A stretch of DNA of 64,000 nt from CAXBBB01 sp963841855 (GTDB lineage: Bacteria; Bacteroidota; Rhodothermia; Rhodothermales; BA12): positions 65,564 through 129,563 of the forward strand of contig CAWJEJ010000002.1 in assembly GCA_963841855.1 (NCBI GenBank). The letters run 5' to 3'. Shown here one piece after another: positions 9,207-17,875 of this stretch. The position numbers were made by a program, and so were the translations under genes. Below the pieces are notes generated by a model that ran no database searches, was not told the origin of the DNA, and was given only the letters and a program-made list of their open reading frames with translations. How positions within the stretch are numbered: the first letter of the stretch is position 1; every line of letters begins with the position of its first letter.

Positions 9207-9338
9207 GCGGACAAGATCAAGAGATGAAAGGGCGGACAGCGGCAGATGTGAACAAAAGAGAAGCGCTTTGCACAGGCGAAGACGCCGCCGAACGTACGGA
9301 TCTGCAGTCTGAGCGTGCGCGGCGTTTCGTAGATTTAC

Positions 9339-9350
9339 AGGTCTAGACCT
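9339..9350. promoter_or_regulatory. 12-bp perfect palindrome upstream of the aldolase gene
   Basis: AGGTCTAGACCT is self-complementary and lies 36 bases before the fbaB start. It could be an operator, but it is short and no second copy was seen. Confidence 0.3.
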
Positions 9351-9385
9351 ACACGCTCCACTCGACTCAACACCGTTTTACGCTC

Positions 9386-10462
9386 ATGGAACTGACGACC
9401 TCGAAGATTGCTGACCTGCTCGGAAACGAAGCCGACGCCCTGCTCAACCATAAGGCGACGGCCATTCCCAAGGAAAGCCTCCACCTGCCCTCACCGACGT
9501 TCGTCGAAGACATCTGGACGCCGTCGGACCGCAACGTCCAGACGCTGCGCAGCCTGCAGGCGATGTTCGACAAGGGTCGATTGGGCGGCACGGGCTACCT
9601 GAGCATCCTTCCGGTCGATCAGGGCATTGAGCACAGCGCGGGCGCTTCGTTCGCCAAGAACCCGATCTACTTCGACCCGGCTAACATCGTCGAACTCGCC
9701 ATTGAGGGCGGATGCAACGCCGTTGCGTCGACCTATGGCGCGCTGGGATCGGTCGCGAGGAAGTACGCGCACCGGATTCCGTTCGTGATGAAGATCAACC
9801 ACAACGAACTGCTCACCTATCCCAACACCTACCACCAGGTGATGTATGCCCGCGTCGAGGAGGCGTGGAACATGGGCTGTGCGGCCATCGGCGCGACGAT
9901 CTACTTCGGATCGGACCAGGCGATGGAGCAGCTCGAAGTCGTCACCGAGGCGTTTGCCCACGCGCACGAGCTAGGCATGGCGACGATTCTCTGGTGCTAC
10001 GTCCGCAACGGCGGCTTCACTATCGACGGCGTCAACCACGAAACGAGCGCCGACCTGACCGGACAGGCCAACCACTTGGGCGTCACCATCCAGGCCGACA
10101 TCATCAAGCAGAAGCAGCCCGTGAGCAACGGCGGCTACACCGCTCTCAACAGCGGCGACAGCAGCTACGGCAAACTCGACGAGCGCATCTACAGCGAACT
10201 CAGCAGCGACAACCCCATCGACCTGACGCGCTACCAGGTCGCCAACTGCTTCATGGGACGCGCCGGACTGATCAACAGCGGCGGCGGATCGGGCAAGAAC
10301 GACCTGCAGCAGGCCGTCCGCACCGCCGTCATCAACAAGCGCGCCGGTGGCATGGGCCTGATCTCGGGACGCAAAGCATTCCAGCGCCCGATGAAGGAAG
10401 GCGTCGAAATCCTCAACGCCATCCAGGACGTTTACCTCGCCGACGACGTGACGATCGCCTGA
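9386..10462 (+). CDS. fbaB: Class I fructose-bisphosphate aldolase (DhnA/FbaB type)
   Basis: This 358-residue cytoplasmic enzyme reversibly cleaves fructose 1,6-bisphosphate into dihydroxyacetone phosphate and glyceraldehyde 3-phosphate. The DhnA-type barrel is complete: LSILPVDQGIEHSAGASFA (71-90), GGCNAVASTYGALGSVA, FVMKINHNELL, IGATIYFGS, and QADIIKQKQPVSNGGY, where Lys241 is the expected Schiff-base lysine by family analogy. GLINSGGGSGKNDL and GLISGRKAFQRP near the C terminus fit the phosphate-binding loops. A small lipoprotein gene follows after 10 bases and may be co-transcribed. It belongs to glycolysis or gluconeogenesis. Confidence 0.95.
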   Translation: MELTTSKIADLLGNEADALLNHKATAIPKESLHLPSPTFVEDIWTPSDRNVQTLRSLQAMFDKGRLGGTGYLSILPVDQGIEHSAGASFAKNPIYFDPANIVELAIEGGCNAVASTYGALGSVARKYAHRIPFVMKINHNELLTYPNTYHQVMYARVEEAWNMGCAAIGATIYFGSDQAMEQLEVVTEAFAHAHELGMATILWCYVRNGGFTIDGVNHETSADLTGQANHLGVTIQADIIKQKQPVSNGGYTALNSGDSSYGKLDERIYSELSSDNPIDLTRYQVANCFMGRAGLINSGGGSGKNDLQQAVRTAVINKRAGGMGLISGRKAFQRPMKEGVEILNAIQDVYLADDVTIA

Positions 10463-10472
10463 CCACAAACTG

Positions 10473-10886
10473 ATGCTGCCAAACAAGCTCAACCAAGCGG
10501 CGCTTCTTTGTCTTGCTATCTGCTTTTGCGGTTGTGCGAGCACCGAGCCTGTCATGAATCTGCCCACGTACGAAACTGGGGCTGTGTTCGACTTCAGCTC
10601 GTATGCCGAGCGAGGCTTCCTTTTTAGCGTCGACTCATTCACTGGACCCTACGAGGCGATGGGATACATCGACATCGCTGTTTTTCCTCCGATGGAACGG
10701 GAGACGGTCAGAGGACGATTGGATACAAGAGGTCAGCCAATCGGCGGCAGCCTATCACCGTGGAAAGTTGCTCCTTTCACTCCCGAAATGGTAGTTCAGA
10801 AAGCATATCGAGAGGCAAACTCATTGGGCGCCAATGCTATGGTCAATTTCTCTGTTGAGTATGAGACAAGAGAAGAGAGAGAGTAG
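10473..10886 (+). CDS. Small lipoprotein, possibly YbjQ-like fold
   Basis: This protein of 137 residues is of unknown role. Residues 1-21 are a lipoprotein signal (ALLCLAICFCGC, lipobox Cys21). The remainder is soluble. The C-terminal stretch VVQKAYREANSLGANAMVNF is reminiscent of the helix-strand element of YbjQ/heavy-metal-binding-domain proteins (A-x-x-x-GADA-V), but the match is weak. It begins 10 bases after fbaB. Its DNA is visibly AT-richer than that of its neighbours, which may mean recent acquisition. The stop is followed by a GC-rich hairpin at 10981. Confidence 0.6.
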   Translation: MLPNKLNQAALLCLAICFCGCASTEPVMNLPTYETGAVFDFSSYAERGFLFSVDSFTGPYEAMGYIDIAVFPPMERETVRGRLDTRGQPIGGSLSPWKVAPFTPEMVVQKAYREANSLGANAMVNFSVEYETREERE

Positions 10887-10980
10887 GCGAAGAAACAGTT
10901 ATCCGATTAGGACGGAGGATTAGCGACTTTGCAATTAAGCGGCTAGATTTGTGATTACTTAATCGCGCGCACTGGTTTCT

Positions 10981-11014
10981 GAGCGGTCGGCCTCTGCTGC
11001 GAGGTCGACCGCTC
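10981..11014 (+). terminator. Hairpin downstream of the lipoprotein gene
   Basis: GAGCGGTCGGCCTC pairs with GAGGTCGACCGCTC (one G-U pair) across a 6-base loop. Only a short TTT follows, so it is a probable but imperfect intrinsic terminator. Apart from the family B repeat, the rest of 10887-11177 shows nothing. Confidence 0.5.
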
Positions 11015-11046
11015 GTAGTTTCCAGCCCACGCTTTCGCCTCCACCT

Positions 11047-11134
11047 AGTCATCGCGAGGCCGCAGGCCGTGGCGATCTCCTGCGCTAGCCGATGACTCAG
11101 AGATCGCCACGTCGCGGTGCTCCTCGCGATGACT
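11047..11134. repeat. Dispersed repeat family B, two inverted copies
   Basis: A forward copy (AGTCATCGCGAGGCCGCAGG...) and an inverted copy (GAGATCGCCACGTCGCGGTG then CTCCTCGCGATGACT) face each other. Together they could fold as one long hairpin before the AAA+ gene. Confidence 0.7.
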
Positions 11135-11177
11135 AGACCCTGGGTTCGTCTCTGCCTCGACTCTCACACACTGCCTC

Positions 11178-12911
11178 ATGCCCACCCCTCCCGACCCGCT
11201 CTCCGGCTACCCCTCGTGGGCGCAGGAATTAGCCCGCAAGTACTTCACCAAGACACTCAACACGTTCGTCCTCTATGGCAACGTCCGCGATCTGGTGCCG
11301 ACCGTTCAGTCCGATGGCTCGACCGGCTACCTGCCTCTGCGCTCGTTTCTGACCGACGACCTGTTTGCCACGCGCGACGTGGTCGTTTACTACGACCGGG
11401 CGGCGGGCATCCACTTCTCGGACGCCGAGAGCCAGCGCGATTTCAACCGGGCCGTCTCGGGCTACGACACGCTGATGGGGACCGATTATGCGCAGAAGCT
11501 GCCCAAGGACCCAGCGCGCGTGATGTCGCTGCTGCGGTCGTATTTCCGGCTGCGACTGGGCGAGGGCAAGCGCATCGCGTGCATCATCGACTTCGCCGAG
11601 ACGATCATACCGATGGCCGAAGCCGCGACCTACTCGCCCGAAGATCGCGGCGCATTGGTCGCGCTGCGCAAGTGGTCGAGCGATCCCCTCTTCCTGCAAG
11701 CCGACTTCACCGTCTGCCTGCTCACCGAAAATCTGAACGACCTCAACCAGCGGTTCATCCAGAGCGCGCACACCGCCGAGATCCGCATCGACCACCCCAA
11801 GGCGGCCGAGCGGCAGGCGTTCGTCGAGCACTCGACCGAAGGGACGCCGTTTACCGAGCGCTCCGACGTGCCGACGCGGATCCTGGCGCAGAACACGGCG
11901 GGGCTGGGCTATACGCAACTGCGTACCATCGTCGCCGACGTACTTGAAAACGGCGAACGGCTGACTTATGAGCGGCTGGCGGTCAAGAAGAAAGAGTTGA
12001 TCGAGGCCGAGGCGCACGGCATGTTGGAGTTTATCGAGACCGATCTGTCGCTCGACCTGGTCGCCGGACATGGCGAGGCCAAGGACCACCTGCGGTCGGC
12101 GGCAGCGGCGCTCAAAGCGGGTCGGCCTGACGTGATGCCGATGGGCTACTTGGTCAGCGGTCCGGTGGGGACGGGCAAGACGTTCATGATCACGTGCTTT
12201 GCCGGAGAGATCGGCATTCCGATGGTCGTGCTCAAAAACTTCCGCTCGCAGTGGCAGGGCGTCACCGAGGGCAACTTGGAGAAAATCCTGACGCTCTTGC
12301 AGGCGATGACGCCCGTCGCCGTCATGATCGACGAAGCAGACGCCATGCTGGGCGACCGCGACAGCGGCGGCGACAGTGGCGTGTCGAGTAGGGTGTTCGG
12401 CCAGATCGCCACGTTCATGTCGAACACAAAGAACCGGGGCAAAGTCATCTTCTTTCTCGTCACCGCGCGCCCCGACCTGATGCCCATCGACCTGAAGCGT
12501 CAGGGACGCGCCGAAGAACACCTGGCCCTCTTCTACCCCACCTCGCGCGAAGACCGCGAAGAACTGCTCACCGTCATGCTCCGCCGCTCCAAGGTCGAGA
12601 TGACGATGGAGCAGGTGCCCGACATCCTGCTCGACGGTGAGCGCACCTTTTCGGGCGCCGACATGGAAGCCGTCCTGACGCGCGCCCGCTTCGAGGCCGT
12701 AGCGACGGGATCGGAAAAGGTGACGCCGGAGATTTTGGAGAAAGTCGCTCACAACTTCCTTCCGCCAACATATCCGCTCGAAATCGAGTTGCAGACGTTG
12801 GTCGCTATTCAAGAGTGCACGTCGCGCGCTCTGCTCCCCGAACGCTACCGCGAGCTAGAGCGCGAGGACATCACCGCGCGCATCAGGGAGTTGAAGCGAC
12901 TCGTCGCGTAG
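11178..12911 (+). CDS. AAA+ ATPase, Ycf46-like
   Basis: This is a cytoplasmic protein of 577 residues. Residues 1-280 form an N-terminal domain with no recognisable nucleotide motif (VLYGNVRDLVPT near 31-42, IACIIDFAETIIP near 133-145), as in Ycf46-type ATPases. Residues about 290-480 are an AAA core: Walker A GPVGTGKT at 328-335, Walker B VAVMIDEAD at 380-388, then sensor 1 (FFLVTARPDLMP). The second-region arginines appear as LKRQGRAEEHL instead of the usual RPGRFD. A C-terminal helical lid (FSGADMEAVLTRARFEA) follows. The substrate is unknown; remodelling of a protein complex is the general role of the class. Confidence 0.85.
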   Translation: MPTPPDPLSGYPSWAQELARKYFTKTLNTFVLYGNVRDLVPTVQSDGSTGYLPLRSFLTDDLFATRDVVVYYDRAAGIHFSDAESQRDFNRAVSGYDTLMGTDYAQKLPKDPARVMSLLRSYFRLRLGEGKRIACIIDFAETIIPMAEAATYSPEDRGALVALRKWSSDPLFLQADFTVCLLTENLNDLNQRFIQSAHTAEIRIDHPKAAERQAFVEHSTEGTPFTERSDVPTRILAQNTAGLGYTQLRTIVADVLENGERLTYERLAVKKKELIEAEAHGMLEFIETDLSLDLVAGHGEAKDHLRSAAAALKAGRPDVMPMGYLVSGPVGTGKTFMITCFAGEIGIPMVVLKNFRSQWQGVTEGNLEKILTLLQAMTPVAVMIDEADAMLGDRDSGGDSGVSSRVFGQIATFMSNTKNRGKVIFFLVTARPDLMPIDLKRQGRAEEHLALFYPTSREDREELLTVMLRRSKVEMTMEQVPDILLDGERTFSGADMEAVLTRARFEAVATGSEKVTPEILEKVAHNFLPPTYPLEIELQTLVAIQECTSRALLPERYRELEREDITARIRELKRLVA

Positions 12912-12942
12912 CGGCTAATCGCGCAAGCATCGTCCCGATCCT

Positions 12943-12993
12943 GTCATCCTGAGCGCGGTCGAAGAGCATGCCCCGGACTTGATCCGGGGATCC
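12943..12993 (+). repeat. Dispersed repeat, family C (VILSLSKDPR type)
   Basis: GTCATCCTGAGCGCGGTCGA then AGAGCATGCCCCGGACTTGA, running into ATCCGGGGATCC. A related copy is at 26338-26431. A partial inverted piece (GGTTCTTCGACAGGCTAGGG) lies at about 13024-13043. Confidence 0.7.
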
Positions 12994-13082
12994 CCCAACT
13001 CGGCGGCTAACTCACCGTCTTGAGGTTCTTCGACAGGCTAGGGATGGCGATGCGGGAACGCGGAATCAGCCCTTGCCGATTG

Positions 13083-13937
13083 TCAATCCCCCAGTCCGCT
13101 CAGCAACCGTCGAATGCGGGCGATCTCTTCGTCTTCCTGCGGCTGCTCGTCGAGTTTGTCGGATACGCGCGGCGGGCGGGCAGTCGGCGGAGTAGGCTCG
13201 GGCGATGGAGTCGGAATGGGGACGCCCAAGACGGTGCGGCGACCGTAGGACAGACGCGGCGCTTGGTCGGATTCAGGCCCCGGAGCAGGCTCCGGGGCGG
13301 CAGGCTCGGCAGCGGCCGTAGGCGCGGGTGGCGGCTCTAGGGCGACTTCTTCGGGCTGCGGTTCAGGCGATGACGGTTCAGGCTCGGGCTCGGCGATTTC
13401 GGACCTGGGCTCGGGTGCGCGGTGAGGAGCCGACAGCCGGTTCATGCCCTGCGGTTCAGAGGGAAGCAGCTTGATGAAGCCCGTCGGGTCGCTGCCGTCG
13501 TAGTGGGCGAGCATCTCCATCTCGGACATCAGAAACGCGCGCAGCCTTGCGACGACTTCGTTTCGACGCGACTCGAGTTGGTCGACTTCCTGCTCCAGCT
13601 TCTGCTTCTGCCCACGCGCCTGGCTGGTGATGGTGCTGGCTTCGTCCTTGGCCTGACCGACGATGCGCTCGGACTGCTGCCGCGAGCGGTTCTCGGACTC
13701 GCGCGAGTTTTCGCGCGCCGTTTTGAGCGCTTCCTGCAGCGCCTCCTCGACGCGCTCGTAGTGTTCGAGCTTGGATTCGAGCTCGCGAACGCGCTCCTCG
13801 GCCCGCCGCTGCCCGTCAACGATCTCGCTCCACTGGCTGCTGACGAGGTTGAGATAGGCTTGCACTTCGTCGGCGTCGTAGCCGCGCATGCGGCGCGAAA
13901 ACTCGTGCTTGCGGATGTCGAGCGGGGTGAGTTTCAT
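13083..13937 (-). CDS. DivIVA-domain protein with long Pro/Glu-rich tail
   Basis: This is a cytoplasmic, membrane-associating coiled-coil protein of 284 residues. Residues 1-30 are the DivIVA lipid-binding head (MKLTPLDIRKHEFSRRMRGY then DADEVQAYLN). Residues 35-155 are a long coiled coil (EERVRELESKLEHYERVEEA). Residues 175-262 are low-complexity Pro/Glu/Ala, and a conserved-looking C-terminal helix (EDEEIARIRRLLSGLGD) follows. Such proteins mark curved membranes and organise division or envelope growth. It lies 51 bases downstream of yggS in the same direction, echoing the ylm-divIVA cluster of Firmicutes. Confidence 0.88.
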   Translation of the reverse strand: MKLTPLDIRKHEFSRRMRGYDADEVQAYLNLVSSQWSEIVDGQRRAEERVRELESKLEHYERVEEALQEALKTARENSRESENRSRQQSERIVGQAKDEASTITSQARGQKQKLEQEVDQLESRRNEVVARLRAFLMSEMEMLAHYDGSDPTGFIKLLPSEPQGMNRLSAPHRAPEPRSEIAEPEPEPSSPEPQPEEVALEPPPAPTAAAEPAAPEPAPGPESDQAPRLSYGRRTVLGVPIPTPSPEPTPPTARPPRVSDKLDEQPQEDEEIARIRRLLSGLGD

Positions 13938-13988
13938 GATCGTCGGGACGTTGCGAGAGGGCTGCGCAAAGATACAGAGCCCACGCGG

Positions 13989-14714
13989 CTACCCGCGCGC
14001 ACCAAAGAGCGTGCTACCCAGGCGGACGTGCGTCGCGCCCTCCTCGACAGCGATCTCGAAGTCGCCGCTCATACCCATCGACAGGCCCGAAAGGTCGGCG
14101 TCTGGGTGATCGGCTTGGGGAAACGTCTGGGCCAGCCGGCGCAGCAGGGCGAACTGCGGGCGGACGCTCTCGGGGTCGTCGGCCCATGCGGCCAAGGTCA
14201 TCAGGCCTCGGATGCGGAGGCGGTCGTGATCGTGCAGGCTGGCGACGAAGGCGTGCACCTCGTCTGGCTCCAATCCGTACTTGCTGGCCTCGCCCGACAC
14301 GTTGACCTGGACGAAGCAGTCCAATCCGGCGATCTCGTCGCGTTCGGCGCGCTTCTGGATCGTGTCGGCCAGACTGAGCGAGTCGAGGGCGTGAAAGACG
14401 CTCGCCCTTCCCAGGATGTCTTTGGATTTTTTGGATTGCAAGTGGCCGATGTAATGCCAGCGCACGTCGCCGCCGCGCTCGGCGCCGGGCAACTCGTCTG
14501 CCTTCTGCTGCAGCTCTTGCACCTTGTTCTCGCCCAGATCGTGGATTCCGGCTGCTATGGCCGCCTGGATGTACTCCATCGGATGCGTTTTGGTAACGGC
14601 GACGAGCGTCACGTCGTCCGGACTTCGCCCTGCCCGCTTGCACGCGTCGGCGATGCGCTGCCGGGCGTCGGCGATGTTGGCGGCGATGTCGCCCTGAGTC
14701 AGGCTAGTAGGCAT
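13989..14714 (-). CDS. yggS: YggS-family PLP-binding protein (PLPBP)
   Basis: This single-domain PLP carrier of 241 residues helps keep vitamin B6 balance in the cytoplasm. The start at 14714 (MPTSLTQGDIAANIADARQR) is preferred because it matches family length; an in-frame start 96 bases upstream would extend into the preceding gene. PLP-binding Lys42 is in VAVTKTHP. Other signatures are DLGENKVQEL, WHYIGHLQSKK, QVNVSGEASKYG, GLMTLA, and LSMGMSGDFEIAVEEGATHV with the phosphate-binding R-G-S-LFG end. It overlaps the CPXCG gene by 11 bases and precedes divIVA, so the three probably form one operon. Confidence 0.95.
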   Translation of the reverse strand: MPTSLTQGDIAANIADARQRIADACKRAGRSPDDVTLVAVTKTHPMEYIQAAIAAGIHDLGENKVQELQQKADELPGAERGGDVRWHYIGHLQSKKSKDILGRASVFHALDSLSLADTIQKRAERDEIAGLDCFVQVNVSGEASKYGLEPDEVHAFVASLHDHDRLRIRGLMTLAAWADDPESVRPQFALLRRLAQTFPQADHPDADLSGLSMGMSGDFEIAVEEGATHVRLGSTLFGARG

Positions 14715-14898
14715 CTTGGGCAGCCCTTGCGGAGAAATCGGCGACGGTCTCACCCTCGGTATGGTAGGTGATCTCAATCGGTCGGCAGCAGACCTCGCAG
14801 TCTTCGACATACGTCTGCACCTCGTCGGTCGGTTCGAGGATCATCGTGATCGACTGCCAGCAGAACGGGCACGTGAATGGATGTTCGATGGGATACAT
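14704..14898 (-). CDS. CPXCG-type cysteine-rich small protein
   Basis: This protein of 64 residues is too small for most gene finders. It matches the Cys_rich_CPXG family: MYPIEHPFTCPFCWQSITMI with Cys10 and Cys13, then YVEDCEVCCRPIEITY with Cys34, Cys37 and Cys38, four of which probably bind zinc. The role is unknown. The start codon fits family length exactly. The stop overlaps the yggS start by 11 bases, showing translational coupling with yggS and probably divIVA. Confidence 0.85.
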   Translation of the reverse strand: MYPIEHPFTCPFCWQSITMILEPTDEVQTYVEDCEVCCRPIEITYHTEGETVADFSARAAQDAY

Positions 14899-14963
14899 GG
14901 GAGGGCTAACGCTCAGCACTGTTTCTAGTTGTCGACCACCAGCAAACCCACCCCTTCCCTCTG

Positions 14964-15189
14964 AGAGACTGTTTGGTGAAGGTGGAGGAAGGCGAGAGCG
15001 AGCGCGGGAAGCGACTCGCAAGGCGGGCGAAGCAGACACTACTGCGTGACCTACGGTTGCGCCAGCTATGGCGATGCAGCGTAACCCCAAAGGGGACCGC
15101 ACAGCGAACGCCGCGAAGCGGTTTCCGAGCCGTTCACTACGTGGTCCCTTCGGGTTCACAGCCCCGCAGCCTTTCGCCAAACAGTCTCT
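14964..15189 (+). repeat. MITE-like dispersed element, family E, copy 1
   Basis: The ends are 16-17-base inverted repeats with one mismatch (GAGACTGTTTGGTGAA and TTCGCCAAACAGTCTC). The interior holds AAGGCGAGAGCGAGCGCGGG and GCGGTTTCCGAGCCGTTC, which recur in the copy at 26451, plus an inner hairpin around CCCCAAAGGGG. It has no coding content. The gap 14899-15306 is otherwise filled by a family B repeat. Confidence 0.65.
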
Positions 15190-15280
15190 TAGTCATCGCG
15201 AGGAGCGAAGCGACGTGGCGGTCTCCAAAAAGTGGTCACTATCGCCGCTGATCGCCACGGCCTACGTCCTCGCGATGACG
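15190..15280. repeat. Dispersed repeat family B, two inverted copies
   Basis: AGTCATCGCGAGGAGCGAAG then CGACGTGGCGGTCTCC faces GATCGCCACGGCCTACGTCC then TCGCGATGACG. The pair abuts the family E element directly. Confidence 0.7.
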
Positions 15281-15306
15281 ATAGAGAGACCATGGATGCG
15301 GCGGCG

Positions 15307-17829
15307 TCACCCCTCCCCGCGCAGCACGCCGATCGTCGGCCCGGCGTACGTGCCGCGCCCGGACAGCAGGCCGACAACCAGAGTCAGCGCGACGACGCCC
15401 AGCAGCGTGGCGATCACGCCCAGCCATGGCAGGTTGAAGGGAATCTCGAATACCCAGCGGGCCAGCGCCCAGCCCGCCGCGATGGCGAAACCAGTGCCGA
15501 CGAGTCCGCCGAACAATCCGGTCAGCGCGTACTCGACGACGGCTAGCCGCCGCACCTGTGTCAGCCGCGCTCCGAGCGTTTTCATGAGCACGCTCTCACG
15601 CTCGCGCTGCGAACGCGTCGACACGACGACGGCGACGAGCACGATCAGTCCGGTCACCAGCGAGAACAGCGCCATGAACCGGATCACGCTTCCGATGCGA
15701 TCGAACAGCGCCTGAAACACGCCCGCGACCAGGTCGAGGTCGACGACCGACACGTTGGGCTGCGTCCGGGCCAGCGCGTTTTGCAACTCGGCCGTTTGCG
15801 TACTCGCCTGGACGTGCGTCAGCATCACGATGGATTGGGGCGCGCGTTCGAGCACTCCGGCAGGGAAGACGACGAAGAAGTTGGTCGCGAACTGCTGCCA
15901 GTCGACCTCGCGGATCGAGCCGATCGTCGTCGTGACGGCGCGGCCGCCCACGTCCCAGACCAGCGTGTCGCCCAGCGTCACGTCCAGTTCGTCGCGCGCC
16001 ACGTCGGCTTCGATCGAGACTTGGGGGACGGCGCCGGGCGTAGGCAAAACTCCCGCGAACTCTCCGGCGATCAGCGTCTCGGTCGGCGTCAAGGCTTCGC
16101 GGTAGGTCGAGCGGTACTCGCGGCGGTGCGCCCACGTGATCTCGCCACTCCGCGACGTATCCATGCGGGCGGCCTCAACGTCGAGATCACCGACGCGCAA
16201 AAGGCGCATCGTCACGATGGGAACGCGGTCGAGCAGGGGCAGCTGACGCGATTCGAGAAGAGCGGCGACGCTGTCGGCCTGGTAGGGTTGCACGTCGAAG
16301 AGGACGAGGTTGGGGTCGTCCGGCCCGCCGCCGATGTCGAACTGTCCCACGAGCGTGTTTTGGACGATCACGAGCACGAGCAGCAAGAACGTCCCGAAGC
16401 CCAGCGCCGTCAGCAGGAGCAGCGTCTGGTTTTGGGGCCGGTGCATCGACGCCAGTCCGTGCCGCATCGTGAAGGGCAGCGGCCTGCGCGACAGCGCCCG
16501 AGCGCCGCGTGCCAGCGCCCACGCGGCCAGCGCCAATCCGCTGAACACGGCGATCAGCCCGCCCGCATATCCCAGCGCGACGCCCCAGTTGCCGGTCAGG
16601 AAGTAGGCGAAGCCGACCAAAATCGCCGCGCCGACCAGCCCGATCATCCAGCGCAGCGGATCGCGCACGTCGGTCGTCGTCACGCGCAGCGCCTGGAGCG
16701 GCGACACCAGCCGGACGCCCAGGACGGGCACCAAGGCGAAGCCCAGCGTCACCAGCAGCCCGACCGCCATGCCGATGCCGACCGCGCCCCACGACAGCGT
16801 CGCGGCGATCTCGAACGGCAGAAAACTCGCCAGCATCGACGGCAGCAGTCCGACCAGAAGCGCGCCGACGGCCGTCCCGATCACGCCCGCGATCAGCCCC
16901 ATGCCCGCCGCCTGCCACAGGTGAACGGCGACCGTCGTCCGCAGCGGCGCTCCCAAGCACCGCAGCACGGCGACGCTGCGCAGCCGGCTCTGGATGAACA
17001 CGTGCGTCGCTCCGGCTACGCCCAGTCCGCCCAGCAGGACCGCGATGAACGCCGTCAGTCCCAGAAAACGATAGAGCAGATCCAGGCCTTGCTGCCAGTT
17101 GCCCAGCACCTCGGACGGCGTGTCGGTGCGGACGCGCTCCTTGCGCAGCACCATCTCCAGGCTCGCGACCAGCGTGTCGGGGTCGACGCCGTCGGGCAGC
17201 AGCACGAAGCGCTCGTAGTCGAGCCGCGCGCCTCTGGCCGTCAGCGTCGTGTCCAGCCCGGCCAGCGGGATGTAGACGCGCGGGCTCACCAGCGAGGCAA
17301 ACCCCGTCTCGCGCCCCGTCGACACCACGCGGCCGACAACCGGATAGCGGTTGTTGCCGACCTGCAGACTGTCGCCGATGGCTACGCCGAAGCCGTCGAG
17401 CAGACTGGCGTCGGCCAGGGCGCCGCCGGTTTCGCGTGCGATCTGGGAAGCGTCGGCAGGCTCGGTTTCGAGCGATCCATAGAACGGATAGCGCCCCTCG
17501 CCCGCGCGGACCAGCGTCAGCCGCGCCTCGCCCTGCTGCGGGAAAAAGACCATCGACGTGAACGAGAGCCGGTCGCTCGTCTCGACCGCCACCGAATCGG
17601 TGATCGCCGTCAGCCGCTTAGAAAACCGCTGATTCGACTCGAACGACACGTCGGCGCCCAAGAGCGATTGGGCTTCGCCGTCGAGCGCGCTCCGAAGGCT
17701 CGCCCCGAACGAGGTGATCGCCACCAGCGCGGCCACGCCGACGGCCATCGACAGCAGAAACAGGAGCAGACGCAGCCTGCTGCCGCGCGTATCACGCCAC
17801 GCCATGCGCAGCGACCAGGGAAAATCCAT
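15307..17829 (-). CDS. FtsX-like ABC transporter permease (YbbP type)
   Basis: This is an inner-membrane protein of 840 residues. A short N-terminal cytoplasmic start (WSLRMAWRDTRGSRLRLLLF) leads into helix 1 and a large periplasmic MacB-like domain (residues about 45-240). Four helices of the first FtsX domain follow (LTAFIAVLLGGLGVAGATHV), then two central helices, a second periplasmic domain (about 510-700) and the last FtsX domain (FMALFSLVTGLIVLVAVVVS, residues about 710-830). The family moves lipids or lipoproteins, or transmits mechanical signals, with a separate ATPase. No ATPase gene is adjacent, so its partner is encoded elsewhere. Confidence 0.88.
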   Translation of the reverse strand: MDFPWSLRMAWRDTRGSRLRLLLFLLSMAVGVAALVAITSFGASLRSALDGEAQSLLGADVSFESNQRFSKRLTAITDSVAVETSDRLSFTSMVFFPQQGEARLTLVRAGEGRYPFYGSLETEPADASQIARETGGALADASLLDGFGVAIGDSLQVGNNRYPVVGRVVSTGRETGFASLVSPRVYIPLAGLDTTLTARGARLDYERFVLLPDGVDPDTLVASLEMVLRKERVRTDTPSEVLGNWQQGLDLLYRFLGLTAFIAVLLGGLGVAGATHVFIQSRLRSVAVLRCLGAPLRTTVAVHLWQAAGMGLIAGVIGTAVGALLVGLLPSMLASFLPFEIAATLSWGAVGIGMAVGLLVTLGFALVPVLGVRLVSPLQALRVTTTDVRDPLRWMIGLVGAAILVGFAYFLTGNWGVALGYAGGLIAVFSGLALAAWALARGARALSRRPLPFTMRHGLASMHRPQNQTLLLLTALGFGTFLLLVLVIVQNTLVGQFDIGGGPDDPNLVLFDVQPYQADSVAALLESRQLPLLDRVPIVTMRLLRVGDLDVEAARMDTSRSGEITWAHRREYRSTYREALTPTETLIAGEFAGVLPTPGAVPQVSIEADVARDELDVTLGDTLVWDVGGRAVTTTIGSIREVDWQQFATNFFVVFPAGVLERAPQSIVMLTHVQASTQTAELQNALARTQPNVSVVDLDLVAGVFQALFDRIGSVIRFMALFSLVTGLIVLVAVVVSTRSQRERESVLMKTLGARLTQVRRLAVVEYALTGLFGGLVGTGFAIAAGWALARWVFEIPFNLPWLGVIATLLGVVALTLVVGLLSGRGTYAGPTIGVLRGEG

Positions 17830-17875
17830 CGGGTTGGGAGAGTAGAACGAGCGTACGCCGGTCGGGGCGTGCCGT

